Source: JAVBMJ01 sp031551275 (GTDB lineage Bacteria > Bacteroidota > Bacteroidia > Bacteroidales > Rikenellaceae). Taken from it: DNA of 64,000 bases. The notes below the pieces were generated by a model. It ran no database searches, was not told the DNA's origin, and saw only the letters and a list, made by a program, of their open reading frames with translations. Location of the stretch: contig JAVBNX010000006.1 of assembly GCA_031551275.1 (NCBI GenBank), forward strand, positions 124,001 to 188,000, written 5' to 3'. Numbering within the stretch: position 1 is the first letter of the stretch; the number at the start of each line of letters is the position of its first letter. The position numbers and the translations under genes are program-made. Positions 41,213-49,337 of the stretch are shown here, one piece after another.

Positions 41213-44178
41213 CACTTCAGGTTTTTAATCTTGTCCTTGGCTTCGTCCCTGATCCCGTCGCTTTCGACGTTGTAGCCGTCCAGGATGCTCTGGTAGGTGG
41301 CCCGCGCCTGGAACCCGTCGTTCAATGCGGCGTAGTGGTCTCCCAGCAACATAAAGGCCTTGGCCAGCCAGTACCTCTGCGGGGTGTTGGTAGCGGCGAA
41401 GGCCTGCACCTTCTTCTGGAGGTCGGCGGCGGGCGCTGCGGCGATCATGCGGTAGGTCGCCTCGGCCCCCTCCACGGTGGCGGGCTCAGAGCTGAGTTGC
41501 TGCCACAGGAGCGCCGCTTCCGCTTTTTGCCCCGCGGATTCCAAATGCCTGGCCTTGTCGTAGCGCGCCCTGCGCAAAACATTCGCGTCCTTGGCGGGCA
41601 ACGCCAACAACTCTTCCGCCGCGGCGATTACCAACTCCTGCTGTCCGCTCTTCTCGGCCGCGGCGAGGTAATTCTCCTGCGCCTTGGCGATCTGCACGGG
41701 GTTGGCTGAAGCCTTGTAGAGCCTTCGGTAGTTCTCGGCCGCGGGGAGCCACTTGCCCTGCTCGAAGTAGGCACCCGCCAACTTTTCGAGGCCCGGGACG
41801 GTAAACTCATTGGCATATATCCCGCTCAACTCCTCCAAATTGGCGATCGCCCCGGCCTGGTTGCCGCTGCGCCGCTTCGTGTCCGCGGCATAGTAGAGGG
41901 CTGCCGCGCGGTAATTCCCCTTGGAAAAGTCCTTCAAATAGGCATCCAGCGCGGCAGCGGCCTTCGCCTTATCGTTGGAAAGGTAGAGCTTGTAAGCCGA
42001 AGCATAGGTCAGCGAGTCGCGACGCACGGTGCTCAAATCGGTCTCCACGCCGGTCGTCTTGGCGTAGTCGAAGTAGGCGTTCACATCGTTCATCTCCACA
42101 TAGACCGACTGGATGGCCCCCATCGCCTGGCGCGATTGGCCCGATGCGGGAGCCAACGCGACCACCCGCTTGAAGTAACTCAAAGCCTTGGCATTGTCGC
42201 CGAGGTTCTGGTAAGCCAGCCCCAGATCATTGAGTGCATCCGCATAGTGCACGTCATTGGGATAGGTCTCGGTATAGCGGCGAAGAATATCCGTAGCCGC
42301 CGAGTAGTTCTCCGACCCGAGGTAGGTCTGCCCGAGTTCATACATCGAGGCAGCCACATAATCGCCCTCGTTTTTGGCGATGATCGACTTCAGGGCCTCG
42401 ATCTTGGCGGGAGTCTTATCGCTCAGCCCCAGCATAACCGCCTTCTGGTACTGCGCGTAGTAACGGCTGGGCGTGTTCGACCGGATGGCGATATCGTAAT
42501 TATCGATCGCCTTGGCATAACCGCGTGTGGCGAACGATATATCCCCCAACCGGTTATAAGTATCCGCCCGCAAATCATCCATCGTTTTGTAACGGTCCAA
42601 AAAACGCGAGTAATACGTCCGCGCATCAGCCCAGCTCTGCTCATTGAACGCGCAGTACCCCAGATCATAGTCCGAGATCACGTTCTCGCGCTCCGCGGCG
42701 GGCGAGAGGCGCTGGTACTCCCTGAACAGCGGCGCCGCGGCCTTGTAGTCGCCCATCCGGCAGAGAGCCTGCCCCCGCCAGTAGGCCGCCAGGGCGGTGT
42801 ATTTGGCGTTGTAGCGGTTGGAGGCGGATTGCTGGAGCATCTTCTCGGCCCCGGCGTAGTCGCCCGACTGGTAAAGCTCCAGCGCCCGGAAGTAGGAGAT
42901 CCTTTGCAGCGCCGCCCGGATGTTGTTGTCGGGGTTGGGGTACTCCATGATCGCCTGGTAGGCCTCGGGGTAGTTGCGCGAGTTGTAGTAAGCGGAGATC
43001 AGCAGTTCGCGGATCTCGTCGGTCTTCGAGGATGCGGGGTACTCGGTCAGGTAGCGCTTCAGCACCGTGATCGCGTCGACGAAATCGCTGCCCACCATAT
43101 CGTATTGCAACTTGGCGTAGTTGAACAACGCGTCCTCCTTGACCGCCGCGTTGTAGTCGGCCCCCGCAGCCAGCATAAAGGACTGCCTGGCCATCTGCTT
43201 GTTCCCGAGCCTCAACTGGCAGTAAGCCAAATGGTAGCTCGCGTTCTGGCCCAACTCGTCGTCGCTGCCCGCCGCCGCCTCCAACAGGGGCGCGGCCTCG
43301 GCCCAGTAAGCCTGGTCCATCAACGAGAACCCGAGCATGTATTTCTCCTCGCGCGAGAGGTCCGGCTTGGGACGACCCGAGCTATCGTTCAAATAGCGCG
43401 GGACCATGGCGAAATTCTTCTGGTGGAAATAGCTCGCCGCGATGATCCGGGCGATCTCCTCGGCACGGACGGGGGTCGAAGCCGCCATCAGCGCGTCGCC
43501 GTTCTGGACCACGTAGCCGTAATCGCCCTGCAGGTAGGCGATGTGGAGCAGGTAAAAGGGGACGATCTTCTTGTAGACCGCATCGCCCGCCAACGCCTCG
43601 AATCCGCGCTTGGCGGCGGAGTAGTTACCCCGCTCATAGTCGATATAGGAGATCAAATAGGTCGCGTCGTTGCCCCAACCGCTCCCCGCACCCACATTGC
43701 GCAGATCGGCGTAGGCCGCGTCGCGGTCCCCGGAGAGGAAGCGCGAGTGGCCCAGCTTGAAGTAGTATTCGTCCTGCTGCTCCTTGCCCAACTCGAAGGG
43801 GTTGACCGCCAGGAAAAGGTCCGTGGCGTTCTGTTTGCCATCGCCTGTGCCGTAAACCGCGCAGGCCAAGGCGAACTTGATATCGTTGCCGTACAACGAG
43901 TTAGGATAGTCGACCAGAAACGATTCCAGCATCGGGGCGGCATCCTGCGGCGCGACCTTCGCGGCGCAGATGGCCTCCATGTAGGCGGCCTGCTCCGCGT
44001 GGCGGTCGGATATGCCGTGCCCGGCCAGATCGGCGAGCTCTTTTTGCGCGGCCAGGTACTGTTTGGCTTCGAAAAGCTCGCGTGCGCGGTCGAAATCGCT
44101 GCGGGGCGGCAACTGGGCGTAACTCCCTGCCGCCATCAAGCAACTGATTATAAGTAAAATACCAGATTTTCTTTTCAT
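41212..44178 (-). CDS. Large secreted TPR-repeat protein
   Basis: The 988-residue protein has a signal peptide (1-21, ending SYA), and nearly all of the rest is tetratricopeptide repeats (AQKELADLAGHGIS, AIDNYDIAIRSNTPSRYYAQ, ALSYFKRVVALAP). It is a periplasmic or surface scaffold. It resembles YbgF/BamD-like helical proteins in style only. It is the first gene of an eight-gene unit with rlmD, DUF2490, SIMPL, mnmD, cdd and a pseudouridine synthase. Its partner is probably the barrel encoded directly downstream. Confidence 0.9.
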   Translation of the reverse strand: MKRKSGILLIISCLMAAGSYAQLPPRSDFDRARELFEAKQYLAAQKELADLAGHGISDRHAEQAAYMEAICAAKVAPQDAAPMLESFLVDYPNSLYGNDIKFALACAVYGTGDGKQNATDLFLAVNPFELGKEQQDEYYFKLGHSRFLSGDRDAAYADLRNVGAGSGWGNDATYLISYIDYERGNYSAAKRGFEALAGDAVYKKIVPFYLLHIAYLQGDYGYVVQNGDALMAASTPVRAEEIARIIAASYFHQKNFAMVPRYLNDSSGRPKPDLSREEKYMLGFSLMDQAYWAEAAPLLEAAAGSDDELGQNASYHLAYCQLRLGNKQMARQSFMLAAGADYNAAVKEDALFNYAKLQYDMVGSDFVDAITVLKRYLTEYPASSKTDEIRELLISAYYNSRNYPEAYQAIMEYPNPDNNIRAALQRISYFRALELYQSGDYAGAEKMLQQSASNRYNAKYTALAAYWRGQALCRMGDYKAAAPLFREYQRLSPAAERENVISDYDLGYCAFNEQSWADARTYYSRFLDRYKTMDDLRADTYNRLGDISFATRGYAKAIDNYDIAIRSNTPSRYYAQYQKAVMLGLSDKTPAKIEALKSIIAKNEGDYVAASMYELGQTYLGSENYSAATDILRRYTETYPNDVHYADALNDLGLAYQNLGDNAKALSYFKRVVALAPASGQSRQAMGAIQSVYVEMNDVNAYFDYAKTTGVETDLSTVRRDSLTYASAYKLYLSNDKAKAAAALDAYLKDFSKGNYRAAALYYAADTKRRSGNQAGAIANLEELSGIYANEFTVPGLEKLAGAYFEQGKWLPAAENYRRLYKASANPVQIAKAQENYLAAAEKSGQQELVIAAAEELLALPAKDANVLRRARYDKARHLESAGQKAEAALLWQQLSSEPATVEGAEATYRMIAAAPAADLQKKVQAFAATNTPQRYWLAKAFMLLGDHYAALNDGFQARATYQSILDGYNVESDGIRDEAKDKIKNLK

Positions 44179-44202
44179 TTCCGGATATATTTCTCAATTT
44201 CG

Positions 44203-44210
44203 CAAAGTTA
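44203..44210 (-). promoter_or_regulatory. -7 promoter element of the TPR/barrel operon (TAACTTTG)
   Basis: TAnnTTTG match on the minus strand, 24 nt before the ATG at 44178. Confidence 0.7.
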
Positions 44211-44254
44211 GGCATTCTCCCCTAAACCGGGAACGATTGTTGATAAGTTATGAC

Positions 44255-44262
44255 TAACTTTA
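44255..44262 (+). promoter_or_regulatory. Possible -7 element of the OsmC-like gene (TAACTTTA)
   Basis: Seven of eight positions fit TAnnTTTG (final A), 19 nt before the ATG at 44282. Confidence 0.5.
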
Positions 44263-44281
44263 CCCCTCTAATTACCGCGCC

Positions 44282-44728
44282 ATGAAGGAGAAGATCGTTA
44301 TACGACGGGTGCAGGCCCTCGAATTCACCCCCGCCGCCGCAACGCCGCCCGTCGACCAACTCAATCCGCGGATGCTGCTGCTCTACTCGCTCGGCTTGTG
44401 CACAGGCAAGACGGTGGTCTCGCTGGCCGACAAGATGAAAGTGCCCCTGACCGACTTCCGGGTCGAGGTGACGGGCAACATCCCCGACGATCCCGCCATG
44501 CCCTACTCCCAATTCGACGGGTTCGGGGTGCGGATCGTTGCCACGGCCGAGCAGCCTGATCAAACGGCCCTGGAAAAGGATATAGAACAACGGATGGTCA
44601 GGGCCGCGGTCAAAGCCGAAGACAAGTATTGCCCCGTCACGCTGATGGTTCAACGGATCGCTCCGGTAAAGCTGTCGCTCTACCTGAACAACAAGCGGTT
44701 ACCCTTGTCAAAGAAAAGCGTGGAATAA
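44282..44728 (+). CDS. OsmC-family protein
   Basis: The 148-residue protein matches the OsmC/YhfA fold. A first cysteine lies in GLCTGKTVVSLADKM (Cys40) and a second in KYCPVT (Cys117), the pair that reduces organic peroxides in OsmC and Ohr. The typical DFRVEVTG strand follows. It may be a thiol peroxidase or an organic-acid stress protein; the YhfA branch has no proven activity. A single gene, followed by copy B of the structured repeat. Confidence 0.87.
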   Translation: MKEKIVIRRVQALEFTPAAATPPVDQLNPRMLLLYSLGLCTGKTVVSLADKMKVPLTDFRVEVTGNIPDDPAMPYSQFDGFGVRIVATAEQPDQTALEKDIEQRMVRAAVKAEDKYCPVTLMVQRIAPVKLSLYLNNKRLPLSKKSVE

Positions 44729-44748
44729 AGGCGACGTTCGGGAACGCT

Positions 44749-44869
44749 GCTGTGCATAGCGTAGGTCAGATTTTGCTTATCGTTCGGTCTTCAAACCGCA
44801 GCGTACTAAACGTACGTGAGGATTTGAAGGGCGGAGGATAAGTGAAAGATGGCCTGCGATATGCGCAGC
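44749..44869 (-). repeat. 121-bp structured intergenic element, copy B (inverted)
   Basis: Reverse complement relation to copy A at 34825-34945, same length. Stems: GCTG/CAGC and GCATA/TATGC at the ends; CTTATC (44776-44781) with GATAAG (44837-44842); CTTCAAA (44789-44795) with TTTGAAG (44823-44829); CGTAC/GTACG (44802-44816). Several differences from copy A are compensatory pairs. It lies between the convergent OsmC-like and MauE/DoxX-like genes. Confidence 0.88.
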
Positions 44870-44876
44870 AAAACTA

Positions 44877-46019
44877 TCAGTGCGGAATAGCGTCCAAAGC
44901 ATCGGGGCAATTGTATTTGCCCGTAATAACGCCCTTTTCCAGCGTCACGATACCCGCCTTAGCCCTAAGCATCGTCTTCATTGTGGTCGCATCCATGTTG
45001 TAGATCGGTACGGGTTGGTCGCCGATCGACTTGATCTCGCGCATCCCGAAAGCCGACGCCACATCCAGGCTGCTGATCCCCGGAGGGATCGAAGCGGTAA
45101 CGCACAGCACGATTTCGTAGCGGCTGTACGCGTCCTCGATGACCTTGCCCAGGCGGGCGGCACAGCGCGGCTTGAGGTCCCTCAGATCGGGTATGCAGAC
45201 CAGCACCACACGGCCCGGCTGCGAGAGCACCTCCTGGGTAATGTCGCCGTGGGAGTCGAAAATGGCGAAGTCCCTTACCCCCGCGCCCTGGGGCTTACCC
45301 TGCGGAACGATCCTCGAATCTACGAATTCCCAACGCGTCGTGTCCTGCCATTCGGGGTCCTCGATGGCGAATTCGCGCAGTTTCTTGGTGATCTTGTCCT
45401 GGTAGATCAGCGTGACCTCGTTGTAGACGGGGGCCTTTTCGCTCATCTCCTCGGAGAGGTTCGTGCCCACCTTGTAGGGCAGGAAGTCGATTACCGGAAG
45501 GTGGTAATAGTTGTGCCCCGAAAAGAGCATCGAGGCGGCGAACATACAGCCCAAAAACACCGACGCGCCACGCCCGGGGAGGTAATCCCTCGGGGTAAGC
45601 CGGAAAACGATGGCGATGGCCAGCAGCAGCAACGCGTTCTTGATAAAGGTCTGCCAGTTGGTCAGTTTGACCGCCTCGCCGAAACATCCGCAATCCGAAA
45701 CGGGGTTCCACAGCGCCAGCACAAAGGTCAGCACCGTGAAAAACAACATAAAGATCAGGGTGGCAAGCGAAACCAATTTGCGCGCCGCCCCCGCGACCAG
45801 CCCCGCGCCCAGGGTCAACTCCAACGCGGGCAGCAGAAAGGCGACCGGAAAATCAAGGAAACGCAGGAATCCGAACCCGAAGGCCGAGAAATACTCGCCC
45901 AGCTTGATGGCCGTGCCCCAGGGGTCGACCGCCTTGGTAAAACCGGAGAAAAGAAAGGTCAGTCCAACCAGTATCTGAAGGACGCGGATCACTATTTCGC
46001 GGGTGGAGGGCATTTTCAT
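44877..46019 (-). CDS. MauE/DoxX-like membrane protein (BT_3928 family)
   Basis: The 380-residue protein has four or five membrane segments in the first 190 residues (LQILVGLTFLFSGFTKAVDP, LIFMLFFTVLTFVLALWNP). A DCGCFGE motif near 113 is typical of MauE/DoxX redox-associated proteins. A soluble C-terminal half follows, with VVLVCIPDLRDLKPRC and KAGIVTLEKGVI that recalls a thioredoxin-like domain with weak similarity. It may handle thiol redox in the periplasm; the exact role is unknown. It is the last gene of the suf-tmk unit, 4 nt after tmk. Confidence 0.82.
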   Translation of the reverse strand: MKMPSTREIVIRVLQILVGLTFLFSGFTKAVDPWGTAIKLGEYFSAFGFGFLRFLDFPVAFLLPALELTLGAGLVAGAARKLVSLATLIFMLFFTVLTFVLALWNPVSDCGCFGEAVKLTNWQTFIKNALLLLAIAIVFRLTPRDYLPGRGASVFLGCMFAASMLFSGHNYYHLPVIDFLPYKVGTNLSEEMSEKAPVYNEVTLIYQDKITKKLREFAIEDPEWQDTTRWEFVDSRIVPQGKPQGAGVRDFAIFDSHGDITQEVLSQPGRVVLVCIPDLRDLKPRCAARLGKVIEDAYSRYEIVLCVTASIPPGISSLDVASAFGMREIKSIGDQPVPIYNMDATTMKTMLRAKAGIVTLEKGVITGKYNCPDALDAIPH

Positions 46020-46023
46020 AGGG

Positions 46024-46707
46024 TCAGGCTTTAAAAAATGGAGAGGCCAGTTCTATGATCCTGCGGGAGATCGCCTCCATGGGCAGGATCGCCCCACCCG
46101 CATCGGCACAACGGACCACCCTCACGCTGGGGTCCTGGGTGGCATACTCGAGATAGACCTCGCGCACAGCCTGCTGGAAACCCAAAGAGGCCTCATGAAT
46201 ATCGTCCGCCCCCTGCAAATAGTCGCGGTCGGCGCCCTTGCGCCCTGCCGAGAGCCTCTGGGCGATAAAATCGAGCGGGACGTCCAAAAAAACGGAGAGG
46301 TCGGGGCGCGGCAACTTGTTGTAACCGAACTCCATATCGATAATCCACCGGGCGAGGTCAGCGCGCTTCTCTCCGGTAAATTTAGCCCCCTGGAAAGCCA
46401 CATTGGAGTAGACAAAACGGTCCAGCAACACGAACTTGCCCTGGTCGAGCCACCCCTGGATCATGGGCCCCGCATCGGCCCGGTCGCCCGCGAAGAGCAG
46501 CGCCACCAGGTAGGGGTCAACCGCATCGATCGCCCCGAATTCGCCCCTCAAAAAACGGGCGATCAGGTTGCCATAAACAGGCGCGTCGAACCTCGGAAAG
46601 TGCAAAAATTCGAAGGGGATGCCCCGCGCTTCCAACTCCTGTTCGAAGAGGCGTATCTGGGTGGATTTTCCGGCTCCGTCCAAGCCTTCGAGAACGATCA
46701 GCGGCAT
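46024..46707 (-). CDS. tmk: Thymidylate kinase
   Basis: The 227-residue kinase makes dTDP from dTMP for DNA synthesis. The P-loop is GLDGAGKST (8-16). The DRF motif appears as LLDRFVYSNVAFQG near residue 93, and the LID segment is RLSAGRKGADRDY. The start is 1 nt after the sufS stop, so it is cotranscribed with the suf genes. Confidence 0.95.
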   Translation of the reverse strand: MPLIVLEGLDGAGKSTQIRLFEQELEARGIPFEFLHFPRFDAPVYGNLIARFLRGEFGAIDAVDPYLVALLFAGDRADAGPMIQGWLDQGKFVLLDRFVYSNVAFQGAKFTGEKRADLARWIIDMEFGYNKLPRPDLSVFLDVPLDFIAQRLSAGRKGADRDYLQGADDIHEASLGFQQAVREVYLEYATQDPSVRVVRCADAGGAILPMEAISRRIIELASPFFKA

Positions 46708-46708
46708 A

Positions 46709-47929
46709 TTATTTAAGCATTTTTATAGCTTTCTTCACTCCTTCGACCAACTTATCCACCTCATCTTCCGTGTTATACATCGCAAACGAGGCGCGGCACA
46801 TACCCGTCACCCCGAATCGGTCCATCAAAGGCTCCGCACAATGCGTCCCCGTACGGATGGCGACACCCATCTGGTCGAGGATCGTCCCCACATCGTAGTG
46901 GTGCAGCCCCTCGATATTGAAGCTCACGATGGAACATTTGTCCGGCGTGTCGCCATAGATCGTAAGTCCCTCTATACCGGAAAGTTGCTGTTGCGCACGA
47001 TGCAAAAGGGCCTGCTCATGGGCATGGACAGCCCCGCGATCCAAAGCCGTAATATATTTGATCGCCTCGCCCAGGGCCACCGCCCCGATGTAGTTGGCCG
47101 TGCCCGCCTCGAATTTAAGCGGAACCGCCGCGTAGGTGGTCTTTTCAAAGGAGACCCGGTCGACCATATCGCCGCCCCCCATCCAGGGAGGCAACTCCTC
47201 CAACCAGTGCTTTTTGGCGTAGAGCACACCCACCCCGGTCGGACCATAGAGCTTATGCCCGGAAAAAAGGTAAAAATCGCAATCCAACCCGCTTACGTCG
47301 GTCGGCCCGTGAACCACCCCCTGGCAACCGTCGACCAGAACGGGGATGTTGCTTGCGTGCGCAACGTCTATCAAAGATTTAAGGTCCGGATTACTCCCCA
47401 AAACATTGGAAGACTGGGTCACGGCAACGATCCGCGTCCGCCCGTCGATCAGCTCCGGCAACTTTTCGACCATCAACCGCCCGTCGTCATCCACCGGGAT
47501 CACACGGATCTGCGCGCCCTGCCGCTGGCACATCAACTGCCAGGGCACGATGTTGGAGTGGTGCTCCATCTCGGTCAGCACCACATTGTCGCCCTTTTGG
47601 ACATAACGTTGCCCGAAGCTCGAAGCCACCAGGTTGGCCGAAGCGGTCGCCCCGGAGGTAAAGACGATCGTTTTGGGATCTGCCGCGCCGATAAATTCCG
47701 CCGTCAAAGCCCGCGCCTCCTCATACAAACGCGTGCACTCGGCGCTCAGGAAGTGAACCCCGCGGTGGATATTGGCATTCAGGTTAGCCTGCAAGTAAGA
47801 GGTAATATCGATCACGCTCCGAGGCTTTTGCGCAGTCGCCGCATTATCCAGGTAGACCAACGGCCTGCCGTGGACCTCGCGCCCTAAAATAGGAAAATCC
47901 TCGCGTATGGACCAGGGATCGAAAGCCAT
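46709..47929 (-). CDS. sufS: Cysteine desulfurase SufS
   Basis: The 406-residue PLP enzyme releases sulfur from cysteine for Fe-S cluster assembly. The PLP lysine is in LFSGHKLYGPTGVG (about 226) and the persulfide cysteine in RTGTHCAEPLMDRFG (about 364), as in SufS-type proteins. The start is the ATG (47929) overlapping the sufD stop (TGATG); an upstream ATG 22 codons earlier would lie inside sufD. No SufE is nearby. Confidence 0.95.
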   Translation of the reverse strand: MAFDPWSIREDFPILGREVHGRPLVYLDNAATAQKPRSVIDITSYLQANLNANIHRGVHFLSAECTRLYEEARALTAEFIGAADPKTIVFTSGATASANLVASSFGQRYVQKGDNVVLTEMEHHSNIVPWQLMCQRQGAQIRVIPVDDDGRLMVEKLPELIDGRTRIVAVTQSSNVLGSNPDLKSLIDVAHASNIPVLVDGCQGVVHGPTDVSGLDCDFYLFSGHKLYGPTGVGVLYAKKHWLEELPPWMGGGDMVDRVSFEKTTYAAVPLKFEAGTANYIGAVALGEAIKYITALDRGAVHAHEQALLHRAQQQLSGIEGLTIYGDTPDKCSIVSFNIEGLHHYDVGTILDQMGVAIRTGTHCAEPLMDRFGVTGMCRASFAMYNTEDEVDKLVEGVKKAIKMLK

Positions 47930-48567
47930 CACATCCGGGAGATTTTGGCCTGCGCGGCCGCATGCAGACTCTGGCATTGAGCGCCCTCGGGACACTTATC
48001 GAGCACCTCGCCGACCAACCCTTCGAGTTGCAGGCGGCGAGCAGAGGCCTCGCTCAACCCCCTTTGGCGCATATAGAACAAAGCCTGCGGGTCCAACTGG
48101 CCCACTGTGGCCCCGTGGCTGCACTTCACGTCGTCGGCGTAGATCTCCAAATGGGGCTCGGTGTAGACGCGCGACTTCTCCCCGATCAGCAGATTCCGGC
48201 TGTTCATGTAAGCGTTGGTACGCTGCGCCCCGGGGGCCACATAGACCAACCCCTGGAACCGCGCGATGGCCTGCCCCGCCGCAATACCCCGCATACGCAT
48301 ATCGCTGTGGCAGTTCTCCTTAAGATGGCTTACCTTCAGCTTCACATTAACCCGCTCATCCCCGTCGCCAAGCATTACCCCGTTCATGACCAGCTCGGCC
48401 CCGGGCGCCTGCAATTCGACCTCGCACTCCAAATCGATGCCCCCCTCGACCGCGGCAATGACCAACTCCAAACGGCTCTCCCCCCCCTGCGTAATCTTCA
48501 CGGGGGATTGCGTGCCGTCCAGCACGATCAGGGCTTTCTGCCCGGACGCTATGGCGTGCTCGATCAT
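47929..48567 (-). CDS. sufD: SufD-family Fe-S assembly protein, half-length
   Basis: The 212-residue protein retains the SufD core: VKCSHGATVGQLDPQALFYM near 150 with the conserved His, and GLVYVAPGAQRTNAYMNSRNLLIGE before it. It is about half of the E. coli length (423), lacking the N-terminal part. It overlaps sufC (ATGA) and sufS (TGATG), so the gene is intact and short rather than truncated by a frameshift. It would form the SufBC2D scaffold complex. A short SufD may be normal in this group; I cannot check. Confidence 0.88.
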   Translation of the reverse strand: MIEHAIASGQKALIVLDGTQSPVKITQGGESRLELVIAAVEGGIDLECEVELQAPGAELVMNGVMLGDGDERVNVKLKVSHLKENCHSDMRMRGIAAGQAIARFQGLVYVAPGAQRTNAYMNSRNLLIGEKSRVYTEPHLEIYADDVKCSHGATVGQLDPQALFYMRQRGLSEASARRLQLEGLVGEVLDKCPEGAQCQSLHAAAQAKISRM

Positions 48568-49328
48568 TTCGTTTGCGCGTTGATAACCCAGTCGTACCCC
48601 TCCTTTTCGAGTTTGATGGCCAGCTCCTTGTCGCCGCTCAAAATGATCCTGCCGTTGTAAAGCACATGGACAAAATCGGGCACGATATAATCCAACAACC
48701 TTTGGTAGTGGGTAATAACTATGGTAGCATTGTCCTCCCGCCGCAGCTTGGTAACCCCGGTGGCCACCACCCGCAGCGCGTCGATATCCAACCCGCTGTC
48801 CGTCTCGTCGAGCACGGCCAGTGTGGGCTCGAGCATCGCCATCTGGAAGATCTCGTTCTTCTTCTTCTCACCGCCGGAAAACCCCTCGTTGACCGAGCGC
48901 GAGGTCAGCTTGGAATCCAACTCCACGACCGCGCTCTTTTCGCGGACCAGCTTCAAAAAATCCCCCGCCGACAAAGCATCCAGTCCCAAAGCCTTACGCC
49001 GCTCTGCCACAGCAAGTTTCATAAAGTTGACCATGCTCACGCCGGGGATCTCGACCGGGTACTGGAAACCCAAAAAAAGCCCCATCCGGGCGCGCTCCTC
49101 CACATTGAGCCCCATCAGATCCTCCCCGCAATACCTCACGCTGCCGCCCGTTACCTCGAAGCGGTCGCTGCCCGCCAGAACCGAGGCGAACGTGCTCTTG
49201 CCCGAGCCGTTGGGCCCCATAATGGCGTGCACCTCGCCCTCGCGGACCGTCAGGTCGATGCCCTGGAGAACCTCGCGACCCTCGACGTTGCATTTCAGCC
49301 CTTTAACTTCCAACAATATCTTTTTCAT
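48564..49328 (-). CDS. sufC: Fe-S assembly ATPase SufC
   Basis: The 254-residue ABC-type ATPase drives the SufBC2D complex. Walker A is GPNGSGKST (37-45), the signature is EGFSGGEKKKNEIFQM and Walker B is LAVLDETDSGLDIDAL, with the SufC-specific ETDSGLD. It starts 9 nt after sufB. Confidence 0.96.
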   Translation of the reverse strand: MKKILLEVKGLKCNVEGREVLQGIDLTVREGEVHAIMGPNGSGKSTFASVLAGSDRFEVTGGSVRYCGEDLMGLNVEERARMGLFLGFQYPVEIPGVSMVNFMKLAVAERRKALGLDALSAGDFLKLVREKSAVVELDSKLTSRSVNEGFSGGEKKKNEIFQMAMLEPTLAVLDETDSGLDIDALRVVATGVTKLRREDNATIVITHYQRLLDYIVPDFVHVLYNGRIILSGDKELAIKLEKEGYDWVINAQTK

Positions 49329-49337
49329 ACCTGTCTA

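Noticed and set aside
39593..41275. 560-codon plus-strand frame antisense to the barrel gene
   Set aside because: Composition typical of antisense frames in GC-rich DNA; no homologous features.
42136..44157. 673-codon plus-strand open frame antisense to the TPR gene
   Set aside because: No recognisable motifs and full overlap with the convincing TPR protein.
47932..47995. Longer sufS start
   Set aside because: It would lie inside sufD; the TGATG-coupled ATG gives the normal N-terminus.
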